A stretch of 29,783 bases of DNA from Syntrophomonas sp. UBA5288 (GTDB taxonomy: Bacteria; Bacillota; Syntrophomonadia; Syntrophomonadales; Syntrophomonadaceae). Made by a program: the position numbers and the translations under genes. The stretch lies in contig DHSK01000129.1 in assembly GCA_002408445.1 (NCBI GenBank), positions 1 to 29,783 on the forward strand, read 5' to 3'. This document shows, piece by piece, positions 1 to 7,748 of this stretch. The notes beneath the pieces are model-generated. The model was given only the letters and a program-made list of their open reading frames with translations, did no database searches and had not been told where the DNA came from. Position 1 is the stretch's first letter. Each line of letters opens with the position of its first letter.

Positions 1-71
1 TTACCGGAAGAGTCTGACTTAAGATAAGCCTCATCAATAACCCATTTGAAACATGCAATTATATCTGCCAT
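1..71 (-). CDS. etfB: Electron transfer flavoprotein beta subunit, N-terminus only (cut by window edge)
   Basis: Only the first 23 codons lie in the window. The start ATG is preceded by GAGGTG at a normal distance. The visible peptide begins MADIIACFKWVIDEAYLK, which has the pattern of EtfB N-termini (a short beta strand, then C-[IF]-K-x-V-x-D, as in MNIVVCIKQVPDT). EtfB with EtfA carries electrons from acyl-CoA dehydrogenases. Its position 122 bp downstream of a butyryl-CoA-type dehydrogenase on the same strand supports the call, which rests on a short fragment plus context. The rest of the gene, and probably etfA, should lie beyond the left edge. Confidence 0.72.
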   Translation of the reverse strand, partial: MADIIACFKWVIDEAYLKSDSSG

Positions 72-114
72 AAATACACCTCTTCATCCCATAACTCCCA
101 GGCCTGCACCAACA

Positions 115-140
115 CCGGGACATTTCCCGGGCCGGAGCCC
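115..140 (-). other. Two tandem small hairpins between the acyl-CoA dehydrogenase gene and etfB
   Basis: CCGGGA and TCCCGG flank a 4-base loop (115-130). The overlapping GGGC/GCCC pair with loop CGGA lies at 129-140. No T-tract follows on the minus strand, so this is not a convincing terminator. It could stabilise or process the dehydrogenase-etfB mRNA, or set the ratio of the two proteins. The role is inference. Confidence 0.4.
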
Positions 141-193
141 GCCCTATGAAAAACAGCTACACATTTCCCGCCTGCGGTCTGCCTGATGCAGAG

Positions 194-1333
194 CTACCGC
201 AGTAAATTACCGGCAATCACCATGCGCTGGGCTTCTGAGGTTCCTTCATAAATTTCCGTTATTTTGGCGTCGCGCATTAAGCGTTCAACTTTTTGTCCCT
301 TGATGTAACCATAGCCGCCATGAATCTGGACCGCCTTGGAAGCATGACGGTTAGCCATTTCCGCTGCAAAGACTTTAGCCATGGCAGCTTCTTTACCATA
401 GGGAAAACCATGGTCTTTCATGAACGCCGCCCGGTAAGTTAAGAACCTGGCCGCATCAATATCAGTCGCCATATCCGCCAGCATCCACTGAATGGCCTGA
501 TTTTTGGATATAGGTTTGCCAAACTGAATGCGCTGTTTGGAATAACTGAGCGATTCATCCAGAGCGGCCTGAGCAATGCCTACCGCCTGAGCAGCTATAC
601 CCATGCGGCCATTATCAAAGCTTGCCATAGCTATTTTTAAGCCCTGTCCCTCTGATCCCAGCAAATTTTCCCGGGGAATACGGCAGTCTTTAAGTATTAT
701 TTCGGAAGTTTGCGAAGCCCTAATACCCATTTTCATAAAATGTTCCCCTACCCTTAACCCGGGTGTGCCTTTAGGAATTATGAATGTGCTCATGCCTTTG
801 GGCCCCTTTGCTTTATCCGTGTAGGCAAGCGCTACAAAAGTATCGGCCACAGGTCCATTGGAGGTAAAAGTTTTGGTTCCATTCAGGACATATTCATCCC
901 CATCCAGGACAGCGGTAGAGCTAGCTGCCCCCACATCGGTTCCTGCACCCGGTTCGGTTACGGCAAAAGCACCTATATGCTGCCCTTTGCAGAGCGGCAC
1001 CAGATATTTCTGCTTTTGTTCCTCGGTACCGTAATAAAAAATAGGACCGGAGGCCAGCGAAGTATGACAGGAAACCGTAAAACCGGTGGCAGCACAAGAA
1101 CGTGAAATCTCCTCAATAACCATTACATAGGTTAGATAATCAAGTCCGGCCCCACCGTATTCCTGGGGATAGGGCATACCCATCCAATCCATTTCAGCCA
1201 GTTTGGCTATAACTTCCTCCGGATAACGGCTGTTCTCATCTATTTCAGCTGCTACCGGGTCAAGATATTGACGGGTAAAGTCGCGAATATTCTCTCTGAT
1301 CAGTTGTTGCTCCTCCGACAATAGAAAATCCAT
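194..1333 (-). CDS. bcd: Acyl-CoA dehydrogenase, short-chain / butyryl-CoA type
   Basis: This 379-residue protein is full length for the soluble FAD-dependent acyl-CoA dehydrogenase family. The N-terminal helical domain starts MDFLLSEEQQLIRENIRDF. The middle FAD-contacting segment reads GAFAVTEPGAGTD. The C-terminal helical domain carries RIQFGKPISKNQAIQW and QIHGGYGYIKGQKVERLMRDAKI. The family's catalytic glutamate is seen in IYEGTSEAQR (E363). It oxidises an acyl-CoA to the 2-enoyl-CoA, or works in reverse, and passes electrons to EtfAB; etfB follows directly. The start has GGGAGAGGAG upstream. It has its own sigma-A promoter at 1397-1426, and a MarR regulator lies immediately upstream. Substrate length (butyryl versus other short or branched chains) cannot be fixed from sequence alone, so the symbol is tentative. 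Confidence 0.9.
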   Translation of the reverse strand: MDFLLSEEQQLIRENIRDFTRQYLDPVAAEIDENSRYPEEVIAKLAEMDWMGMPYPQEYGGAGLDYLTYVMVIEEISRSCAATGFTVSCHTSLASGPIFYYGTEEQKQKYLVPLCKGQHIGAFAVTEPGAGTDVGAASSTAVLDGDEYVLNGTKTFTSNGPVADTFVALAYTDKAKGPKGMSTFIIPKGTPGLRVGEHFMKMGIRASQTSEIILKDCRIPRENLLGSEGQGLKIAMASFDNGRMGIAAQAVGIAQAALDESLSYSKQRIQFGKPISKNQAIQWMLADMATDIDAARFLTYRAAFMKDHGFPYGKEAAMAKVFAAEMANRHASKAVQIHGGYGYIKGQKVERLMRDAKITEIYEGTSEAQRMVIAGNLLR

Positions 1334-1396
1334 CCAGACCTCTCCTCTCCCTTTATAAAGTATTTTTACCGCTTATTTACAGGTACTATTGCTTGA

Positions 1397-1426
1397 ATTC
1401 TACATGCAATCGGCATACTTTGTCAA
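1397..1426 (-). promoter_or_regulatory. Sigma-A promoter for acyl-CoA dehydrogenase, with palindrome in the spacer
   Basis: The minus strand reads TTGACA (1426-1421), an 18-bp spacer, then TAGAAT (1402-1397), about 60 bp before the dehydrogenase start. An ATGC-N5-GCAT inverted repeat (1404-1416) sits inside the spacer, where a bound repressor would block RNA polymerase. The adjacent MarR-family regulator is the obvious candidate binder (inference). Confidence 0.7.
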
Positions 1427-1565
1427 CCATTTATTTGCATGCCAAGCAATTATCGACAAATATGTTATAAGGGGAATATTAAAGAGATATTATGGAAATG
1501 AATATTGTCAGGAAAGCTTGCCCGGATGGGATTATGCTGCGCCCTCCCGGGGAGAGAGGTTAAAG

Positions 1566-1988
1566 TTAATCAGTACAGGAAGGAGCGATAGTATGCAGTA
1601 TATGCCTCAGCTCCTGAATACTGGCTTCGTCGAGGTTACGGAGTACTTTCCGGTTAGTTTCTTCAATTACTTTAGTCAAAGGTTCTTTGAGCTCCCGGCC
1701 CTTTTCGGTCAAATTAATCTGCAATGCACGGCGATCTTTGGGATCGGCCTGTTTAGTAATCAAGCCTTTCTGGTCCAGGCGGTCCAGCACTCCGGTAACC
1801 GTTGAACCATCCAGGAATAGACGTTCAGCCAGCTGTTTCGCGGTCTGACCATTTTCATCCCACAGGCATTTTAAAAATGCATATTGTCCGGGTGTTACCC
1901 CATAAGGCGCCAGTTCAGCCTTAAATAATTGGTGCACCGATTGCTGGGCCTTGGTAAGGGCAAAATTTAAACATTGTTCCAGTTCCAT
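1566..1988 (-). CDS. MarR-family winged-helix transcriptional regulator
   Basis: The protein has 140 residues, the usual MarR size. The recognition-helix region reads TAKQLAERLFLDGSTVTGVLD, followed by the wing signature DPKDRRALQINLTEKG. Flanking helices at both ends would form the dimer interface. The start ATG is preceded by AAGGAG. It lies 232 bp upstream of the acyl-CoA dehydrogenase on the same strand, but that gene has its own promoter carrying a palindrome, so the protein probably regulates fatty-acid or acyl-CoA metabolism genes, including its neighbour. No ligand can be read from the sequence. Its long GC-rich 5' leader is noted separately. Confidence 0.88.
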   Translation of the reverse strand: MELEQCLNFALTKAQQSVHQLFKAELAPYGVTPGQYAFLKCLWDENGQTAKQLAERLFLDGSTVTGVLDRLDQKGLITKQADPKDRRALQINLTEKGRELKEPLTKVIEETNRKVLRNLDEASIQELRHILHTIAPSCTD

Positions 1989-2160
1989 TTTTTTTAAAAC
2001 TCCTTTTTAACCCCTCTCCTCCGAAGGGCATCCACCTATTCATGGAAATAAGCCGGGTTTCACTTACGGGCTTCAGGACCGGGTTTACCGGCAACGGCTT
2101 TAAATTACCCGGAAGACAGCCGCCTTCTATTTTGTAACATAATTGTATATCTTTTTCAAT
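1989..2160 (-). promoter_or_regulatory. Structured 5' leader and candidate promoter of the MarR gene
   Basis: On the minus strand TTGAAA, a 17-bp spacer and TACAAA form a weak promoter candidate near 2154-2126. Between it and the ribosome binding site lies a GC-rich stretch with nested pairing: AAGCCG (2100-2095) can pair with CGGCTT (2055-2050), enclosing a CCGG/CCGG hairpin. Two similar CCCGG-containing segments recur inside. No known riboswitch consensus was recognised. Regulation by this leader is inference. Confidence 0.35.
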
Positions 2161-2286
2161 CCGCACACAACCCGTGCCCGCCAGCAAACAGCGAAAATCG
2201 AATATGCTTTAAGTATTAACCACAGTCATATGCTTTCATACCTATACTTCCAAACCGGGCCGAAATGTTTCCAGCGGTATGCTTCT

Positions 2287-3639
2287 TTAAATCTCCAGCT
2301 CAATATAAAAAGCCGGACTTTCATCCTCATTGGCAGCCCAAACCCGGGCACCGTGGGATACTGCTATTTGCTGCACTATGGCCAGACCCAGACCAAATTG
2401 TCCTTTGAAACCTTTTTCATATTCCATAAAAAGGCTGTTCAGTAATTTCTCTTCAATGGGAGGCCCGTCATTAGCTATACGAAGAGTCAGCCCAGACTTA
2501 CCATTCTTGATCTGCCGGGAACTGGAAATGCATATACGGCCGGCCGCATACCTGATCTGATTATCCAACAGATTTTCCAGCGCAATTTTCCATTGGTCGG
2601 CATCACCTTTGAACATTATTGGTTCAACCTGTACCTTCCATTCCAAATCGGTTCTCTGCCAGCGCATCAGTTCCACTACATGTTTGACCAGTTCTGCAAT
2701 ATTTATATCAACCGCCGCAGCTTTGGAAACCGAAAGCTGGTCCAATTTGGTCAGATAGAGCAAATCTTTTACCCTTCTTTGCAAGCGTTCGGCCTCCTCA
2801 TCAATAACTGCCACCGACCCTTCCAGCCCGCCCCGGGGGAAAATGCCGTCAGCTATAGCCTGGGCATAACTGCGGATTACCATTATCGGAGTCTTTAACT
2901 CATGCGAGATGTGCTGTAAAAATGTATGCTGGGCTTTGTCCTGTTTAATCAGTTGCTCCCGCATGCGTTCAATTGATTGCCCCAACTGCCCGATCTCATC
3001 CTGCCGATTGGTAATCAGCGGTTCATCCCAATCGCGGGCCGCAATACGGCGTACCTGCTGTTCCATGGAAGTAAGGGGCCGGGTAAGATGACGGGCCAAC
3101 CAGAAAGAAGGTATCCAGCTTAACAGCAACAGGGCCGATATAACCCACAAAAGCCGTCTGAACAAAGTGTTGACCAGATCATTTTGATAGGATTCCCACA
3201 TGTAGGAAAGCAAATAGGCCGGCTGTCCGGCCAGGTCTCCCTTGCGAATGACATAATACATCCGCTCATTTTCGATCTGGCGCCAGTATTGTGCCTGGAT
3301 ACCCGTCTGACTCCGGGCCTGGGATAGTATTTCATTCAGGTTCTGCTGTACCGGTACCGAAGGCAGCCCCCATAAAACCTGCCCGTTATCCAGCACCACC
3401 AGATGTTTGACACTGCGGTACTGCTGGTTTAGCTGATCCCATTTGACCAGATCATCAATCTTAATGAGTCTGCCGCCGGACAGGAACATATCCTGGGATT
3501 CGCGAATCGTATCGTACATTTGCCGGGTAAAAAAGCCGCGTAAAGTCCCGGGTACAATGGCTAAAAAAAGCAACGAAATACTGAGGGTAATACCGGCTAT
3601 TACCATCCATATTTGTACGGAAAGCGGTTTGTTCTTCAT
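2287..3639 (-). CDS. cssS: Sensor histidine kinase of the CssS type (secretion stress)
   Basis: This 450-residue membrane kinase has TM1 at about residues 10-32 and an extracytoplasmic sensor of about 130 residues. TM2 is at 162-182, followed by a HAMP linker (183-235). The dimerisation/phosphoacceptor helix has H246 in FLQHISHELKTP. The ATPase domain has the N-box ENLLDN (about 355-360), the G1 box NDGPP and the G2 box GLGLAIVQQ. The start overlaps the stop of the response-regulator gene by four bases (ATGA), indicating translational coupling. The CssS assignment rests on the neighbouring regulator, which closely resembles Bacillus CssR, and on htrA heading the same gene string. CssS in Bacillus senses misfolded secreted protein at the membrane surface. 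The general two-component call is firm and the specific role is inference from context. Confidence 0.87.
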   Translation of the reverse strand: MKNKPLSVQIWMVIAGITLSISLLFLAIVPGTLRGFFTRQMYDTIRESQDMFLSGGRLIKIDDLVKWDQLNQQYRSVKHLVVLDNGQVLWGLPSVPVQQNLNEILSQARSQTGIQAQYWRQIENERMYYVIRKGDLAGQPAYLLSYMWESYQNDLVNTLFRRLLWVISALLLLSWIPSFWLARHLTRPLTSMEQQVRRIAARDWDEPLITNRQDEIGQLGQSIERMREQLIKQDKAQHTFLQHISHELKTPIMVIRSYAQAIADGIFPRGGLEGSVAVIDEEAERLQRRVKDLLYLTKLDQLSVSKAAAVDINIAELVKHVVELMRWQRTDLEWKVQVEPIMFKGDADQWKIALENLLDNQIRYAAGRICISSSRQIKNGKSGLTLRIANDGPPIEEKLLNSLFMEYEKGFKGQFGLGLAIVQQIAVSHGARVWAANEDESPAFYIELEI

Positions 3640-4304
3640 GTTTTTATCATCCTGTAGCCATAGCCATATATCGTTTCCAGCTTAAGGCCGGTCATTTTTT
3701 TGCGCAAGCGCCGGATCAAGTCGTCTACTACCCGGTCAGACCCGATATAATCATCCCCCCATACCCGGGCAATAATCTGGGCACGGGAAAAAGCCTGGCC
3801 GGAATGCAGGCCGAAAAGCAGCAGAATATCAAATTCTTTGGAGGTAAGATCCAGTTCTTCACCGTTCAGGGTGACCACCCGGCGGCGCTGGTCAATAACA
3901 TAAGGCGAAATGGTTATATTGGGCATATCCTGCTCCGGCGCGTATATCCGCTCCAGCAGTTTGCGGGTCCTAATCACCAGCTCCCGGGGAAGAAAAGGTT
4001 TAGGCAGATAATCGTCGCTCCCCATCTCCAAACCTATTACCCGGTCAAGGTCGGCATCGCGGGCCGATATATAAATGACCGGACGTCCCGGCGAATCAGC
4101 CTTTATCTCCCGCAGCAACTGATAACCATCGATATCCGGCAGCATAATATCCAGAATCCACAGATGGGGCTGCTCAGGAATGGCAGCCAGAGCATCCTTT
4201 CCATTTAAAAACGAGCAAACTTCCCAGCCTTCTTTTTGCAGATAAGAAGTTAACAACTGGTTTAAATTCTCTTCATCTTCAACCAGATAAACCCGGAACG
4301 GCAT
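3636..4304 (-). CDS. cssR: OmpR/PhoB-type response regulator, CssR-like
   Basis: The 222-residue protein has a receiver domain with acidic pocket E9/D10, phosphoacceptor D52 (WILDIMLPDIDGY) and K102 (DYLPKPF). A C-terminal winged helix carries LTSKEFDILLLF and SDRVVDDLIRRLRKKM. From memory of the family, segments such as PHLWILDIMLPD, ISARDAD, KPFLPREL and RVVDDL are shared with Bacillus subtilis CssR, so orthology is likely. CssR activates htrA-type quality-control proteases under secretion stress. Here htrA is directly upstream on the same strand, 106 bp away, and the kinase follows with overlap. The start ATG is preceded by an AAGAGGAGGG Shine-Dalgarno region. Confidence 0.9.
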   Translation of the reverse strand: MPFRVYLVEDEENLNQLLTSYLQKEGWEVCSFLNGKDALAAIPEQPHLWILDIMLPDIDGYQLLREIKADSPGRPVIYISARDADLDRVIGLEMGSDDYLPKPFLPRELVIRTRKLLERIYAPEQDMPNITISPYVIDQRRRVVTLNGEELDLTSKEFDILLLFGLHSGQAFSRAQIIARVWGDDYIGSDRVVDDLIRRLRKKMTGLKLETIYGYGYRMIKT

Positions 4305-4333
4305 AACAAACCCTCCTCTTTAGGCATGGGTGT

Positions 4334-4395
4334 GGTTATGGGGACGGTTCTTTGATCTGGTTTTAAAACCAGATCAAAGAACCGTCCCCATAACC
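4334..4395. repeat. 62-bp perfect palindrome (REP/MITE-like) in the htrA-cssR gap
   Basis: Arms of 31 bp (4334-4364 and 4365-4395) are exact reverse complements with no loop, centred on TTTTAAAA. The outer part of each arm contains GGGGACGGTTCT. A second palindrome at 29735-29783 shares GGGGAAGGTTCT at the same place in the arm but has a different centre, so the two look like members of one dispersed family. Located in a transcribed gap, it would fold into a very stable RNA hairpin that could separate htrA from cssRS expression (inference). Confidence 0.9.
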
Positions 4396-4410
4396 GGAAT
4401 GTATCTTAAA

Positions 4411-5568
4411 TTATGGTTTTTCGGCCAGGGTCAGCAGCAAGCCGGCCTGGTTGCCGTTACGCTGGACTTGCAGCGAGATGCGCTGGCCCACCTTCTTGCT
4501 TTCAATGTAATTTTGAACCTCCGTAGATTCAGTCATCGTCTTGTCATCTATTTTCTTGATAATATCCCCTTCGGTCAAGCCGGCCTTGGCGGCGGGAGTG
4601 CCTGGCAAAACTTTTACCACCAGTACTCCGGTAGTGTCAGCCGCTAAATTTAACTGGCTGATAACATCCTGATTAATATCAGTCATCTGTACACCCATAT
4701 AGGGCCTTACAATTTTGCTGCCGCTCATAAGCTGGCTTAAAACATCATTGACCGTATTGATTGGAATAGCAAAACCTATGCCCTGCGCCTGGGCATTAAC
4801 AGCAGTATTTATCCCAATAACCTGTCCCGACATATTCAAAAGCGGACCGCCGCTGTTACCGGGGTTGATGGCGGCATCAGTCTGGATCAGATTTTTGTAA
4901 TTGCGATTTTCAATGGTTACCGGCCGTCCTTTGGCGGAAACTACGCCGGTTGTTACCGTATGGTCCAGACCGTACGGCTCACCAATGGCTACCACCCCAT
5001 CACCTACCCGCATTTTATCACTATTGCCCAATGACAAAGTAGGATATCCCGAGCCATCAATTTTCAGTACGGCCAGATCCAGTTCAGAATCCTGCCCTAT
5101 GACTTTGGCCGTTAGTTTACTTTTTTTATTGGGAACTTGAACCGTTATTTTATCAGCCCCGTCAATAACATGCTGATTAGTAATAATATATCCATCCGAA
5201 GAAATCAGAAAGCCGGTTCCTATTCCGGTCTCATACCGGGATTGCGGCTGCGAGAAATTATTGCCGAAAAAATCCCGGAAAAACGGATCATTCATATAAG
5301 GGTCGACCCCGGAACTCACCTTAATTTGTGACTCGACGTTAACCACGGCCGGACCGGCCTTTTCTACCATATCAGCCACATTCATGGGCTGATAGCTGGC
5401 AGTGGCGGCCGAGCTATCCTTGGACTGTGAAGCCTCTACGCTCTGAATCTTGCTGTCTCCCGTCAGTGCTTTAAAAAATGGTATATCAGAATTTTTAGCT
5501 ACTACTGCTCCACCCAGTAAAAATCCTAAAATAAGTACGATGGAGAAGGATGCCCACCATTTCTTCAT
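4411..5568 (-). CDS. htrA: Membrane-anchored HtrA/DegP-family serine protease with PDZ domain
   Basis: This 385-residue protein degrades or refolds misfolded proteins outside the membrane. An uncleaved signal anchor spans about residues 5-24, followed by a low-complexity linker. The trypsin-like domain has the catalytic triad H133 (ITNQHVIDGAD), D164 (SELDLAVLKID) and S239 (NPGNSGGPLLN). One PDZ domain occupies roughly 290-380 and includes GVLVVKVLPGTPAAKAGLTEGDII. Domain order and length match Gram-positive HtrA proteins. AAGGGAG precedes the ATG. It leads the htrA-cssR-cssS string, so the protease and the two-component system that classically controls it may share transcripts, although a large palindrome separates them. 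Confidence 0.95.
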   Translation of the reverse strand: MKKWWASFSIVLILGFLLGGAVVAKNSDIPFFKALTGDSKIQSVEASQSKDSSAATASYQPMNVADMVEKAGPAVVNVESQIKVSSGVDPYMNDPFFRDFFGNNFSQPQSRYETGIGTGFLISSDGYIITNQHVIDGADKITVQVPNKKSKLTAKVIGQDSELDLAVLKIDGSGYPTLSLGNSDKMRVGDGVVAIGEPYGLDHTVTTGVVSAKGRPVTIENRNYKNLIQTDAAINPGNSGGPLLNMSGQVIGINTAVNAQAQGIGFAIPINTVNDVLSQLMSGSKIVRPYMGVQMTDINQDVISQLNLAADTTGVLVVKVLPGTPAAKAGLTEGDIIKKIDDKTMTESTEVQNYIESKKVGQRISLQVQRNGNQAGLLLTLAEKP

Positions 5569-5655
5569 AATTTAACCAACTCCCTTCAACTAGTTGCATA
5601 AAATGGGCCAGGCTGCCGCACCTTTAATTTTTATTTCATGTTTTCTATATAAATT

Positions 5656-5701
5656 AATATAAACCACAATTGTGTGATAATTTCAAAACAAATTATGTGA
5701 T
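5656..5701 (-). promoter_or_regulatory. htrA promoter region with two direct repeats, candidate CssR sites
   Basis: On the minus strand a weak promoter reads TTGAAA (5686-5681), 19-bp spacer, TATATT (5661-5656). Two 12-bp near-identical direct repeats lie at 5667-5678 and 5690-5701 (plus-strand consensus MAATTRTGTGAT), 23 bp apart start to start. One is in the promoter spacer and one just upstream of the -35. Direct repeats at about two helical turns suit an OmpR-family regulator such as the CssR-like protein. Binding is inference. Confidence 0.45.
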
Positions 5702-5750
5702 ATTGTCAAAAACCACGTAGGCTGACTTCTTAAAAAGTGCTATTATGAAA

Positions 5751-5786
5751 CCGGGTAAACTAATATGGTATAAATAGTTTACCTGG
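5751..5786 (+). promoter_or_regulatory. Palindromic operator candidate for the TetR regulator of the export operon
   Basis: GGTAAACTA (5754-5762) and TAGTTTACC (5775-5783) are exact inverted repeats with a 12-bp spacer. The match extends to 11 of 12 bases per arm. A TG-preceded TATAAA lies in the spacer and could be an extended -10. The site sits 66 bp before the first gene of an operon whose last gene is a TetR regulator, so autoregulation is likely (inference). Confidence 0.6.
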
Positions 5787-5851
5787 CCTCAAGGGCAATA
5801 ATCCCGTGGTTGAAATTTAGTACCATATTTTTATTATACGGAGGTATGGCC

Positions 5852-6847
5852 ATGAATAAACAAAAAGCTGTTCCCGCTGTATTACTGGTGCTGGTATTAA
5901 GTATTGCCGGCTACTGGATTTACAGCAATACCCACAAAACTGATCCTTTTATAAGAGCATCCGGTACCATCGAAGCTACCACCGTTGATATTAATGCCCG
6001 TACGCAAGGCATTATCAAGAACTTAGCCCTGGAAGAAGGCGGCACGGTGGAAAAAGACCAGCTGGTGGCAGAACTTTCGCGTAGTGATCTCGCGGCTCAA
6101 CGGGAACGGGATGCCATGGATGTAGTATCGGCCCGGGACAAATTGTCAGACCTCCAGTCCGGAGCACGGGAACAGGAAATCGAAGAAGCCGAGGCCAATG
6201 TTAACATTGCCCGGGTAACTTATGACAAAGCCGGCCAGGATTATTCCCGCAGCCAGAAATTGTTTAAAGAAGGAGCAATTTCTAAGGAAGAACTGGACCA
6301 GGCCTCCGTCAATCAAGAATTGAAAAAGAATCAATATAATGCCGCTGTAGCCCGGCTGAACCTTTTAAAAGCCGGCAATCGTCCCGCTCAGGTGGCCAAT
6401 GCGGCCACGGAAGTAGAAAAAAGCCAGGCGGTCCTAAAATCTACCGAGGCCATACTGGATGATTTAAAAATATATTCTCCCCTGTCCGGCACCGTCTTAA
6501 GCCGTAATTATGAAGAGGGAGAATATGTAACTATGGGGGCTTTGCTGGCTACGGTGGCCGACCTCAACCGTTTGTGGATAAAAGTCTATATACCAACCGA
6601 TGACCTCCCCGCCATTAAATTGGGTGACCAGGTGCATTTCACCGTAAGCGGCGATAAAACCAAATACACCGGCGTGATTAAGAACATTGCTTCCAAGGGT
6701 GAATTCACTCCTAAAACTATTCAAACTCAAAAAGAGCGTACTAATGTAGTGTTTGCAGTTAAAATCGCCATCGCCAATGGTAATGGCAAATTAAAACCGG
6801 GCATGCCGGCGGATGTAGTTTTTGACCGGAGCAAGAAAAATGATTAG
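5852..6847 (+). CDS. HlyD/YbhG-type membrane-fusion (adaptor) protein
   Basis: The 331-residue protein has one N-terminal membrane anchor (about residues 5-22). A first half-lipoyl segment reads SGTIEATTVDINARTQGIIKNLALEEGGTVEKDQ. A coiled-coil hairpin (about 80-200) is rich in E/A/K/Q, and a second half-lipoyl segment contains LKIYSPLSGTVLSRNYEEGEYV. A C-terminal beta-barrel follows and ends in LKPGMPADVVFD. The start at 5852 is chosen because GGAGG lies 7 bp upstream; the ATG at 5846 is too close to it and an upstream in-frame ATG at 5810 lacks a site. The gene order resembles E. coli ybhGFSR. In a Gram-positive the protein would link the ABC exporter to the cell-wall side. The substrate is unknown, probably an amphipathic toxic compound. 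Confidence 0.87.
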   Translation: MNKQKAVPAVLLVLVLSIAGYWIYSNTHKTDPFIRASGTIEATTVDINARTQGIIKNLALEEGGTVEKDQLVAELSRSDLAAQRERDAMDVVSARDKLSDLQSGAREQEIEEAEANVNIARVTYDKAGQDYSRSQKLFKEGAISKEELDQASVNQELKKNQYNAAVARLNLLKAGNRPAQVANAATEVEKSQAVLKSTEAILDDLKIYSPLSGTVLSRNYEEGEYVTMGALLATVADLNRLWIKVYIPTDDLPAIKLGDQVHFTVSGDKTKYTGVIKNIASKGEFTPKTIQTQKERTNVVFAVKIAIANGNGKLKPGMPADVVFDRSKKND

Positions 6848-7748
6848 AACCTCGGGCTTATGTAAAACCTATGGCCGCATTACCGCGGTCGATAGCATAA
6901 CCCTGCACGTTCCGCCCGGTATTATCTGCGGTCTGGTGGGTCCGGACGGAGCCGGCAAAACTACTCTTATGCGCATGCTGTGTAATCTGCTCGAACCGGA
7001 CAGGGGTAAAATTGAGATTTCATCAGTTATTTTGGGGTACATGCCCCAGCGTTTCAGTCTCTACGGCGACCTCACCATAATGGAAAACATTAATTTTATA
7101 GGATCACTGTATAACCTGGATAAAAAAACTATAACCGCACGGGCTGATGAAATTCTCAGCTTGACCGGGCTTAATGATTTTAAAAGCCGTCTGGCCGCCA
7201 ATCTGTCCGGGGGCATGAAGCAAAAGCTGGCCTTAACCTGTGCCCTCATCACCCGGCCCGAACTGCTGATACTGGATGAACCCACCTACGGAGTTGACCC
7301 GGAATCACGCCAGGAATTCTGGAAGATCCTTTACCAATTGAACAAGCAAGGCATGACCATCCTGATATCCACGCCTTACATGGATGAAGCGGAACTGTGC
7401 CACCTGGTCAATTTTATAAATCAGGGCAGGATCACCGTAACCGGAACTCCTTTGCAACTGAGGCAGCAGTTTCCCCATCAGGTACTGAAAGTCGAGGCTG
7501 ATTCCCATGACCCCTATCTGCTAAGCGGAATCGAGGGCATACTGGATATATCCTTCTATGGCTCCTACTATCGATTGGTAACGGATGCTGCAGAGAAAGC
7601 AAGTCGGGCCGTAAAAGAACATTGCCGGGCCCGGGGGATAAATAACCTGACTATTAAACCGGTCCCCCCCACGATGGAGGATGTCTTTGTTTTGCTGGCC
7701 GAGAAGGAGGAAACCGCATGGAAGATGCCGTTACAGCCGAAAGATTAA
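6840..7748 (+). CDS. ABC transporter ATP-binding protein, first of a pair (YbhF N-half-like)
   Basis: The 302-residue ATPase has Walker A GPDGAGKTT (34-42), signature LSGGM (122-126) and Walker B LLILDE with catalytic E147. The usual switch histidine is replaced by proline (STPYMDEAE, P179). The C-terminal extension ending PTMEDVFVLL is typical of drug/ABC-2 exporters. The start at 6840 overlaps the adaptor gene by 8 bp and has GGAG upstream; an in-frame ATG at 6822 lies inside the adaptor gene and is less likely. E. coli YbhF is a fusion of two such ATPases; here they are separate genes. Together with the next gene it should form a heterodimer with one consensus and one degenerate ATP site. 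Confidence 0.9.
   Translation: MIRTSGLCKTYGRITAVDSITLHVPPGIICGLVGPDGAGKTTLMRMLCNLLEPDRGKIEISSVILGYMPQRFSLYGDLTIMENINFIGSLYNLDKKTITARADEILSLTGLNDFKSRLAANLSGGMKQKLALTCALITRPELLILDEPTYGVDPESRQEFWKILYQLNKQGMTILISTPYMDEAELCHLVNFINQGRITVTGTPLQLRQQFPHQVLKVEADSHDPYLLSGIEGILDISFYGSYYRLVTDAAEKASRAVKEHCRARGINNLTIKPVPPTMEDVFVLLAEKEETAWKMPLQPKD

Noticed and set aside
1921..2187. 88-codon ORF on the minus strand across the MarR gene start and leader
   Set aside because: It overlaps the MarR coding start in another frame, contains no family feature, and the MarR gene has the ribosome binding site.
5810..5851. Upstream start for the adaptor protein adding 14 residues
   Set aside because: No ribosome binding site before 5810, whereas GGAGG is well placed for the ATG at 5852.
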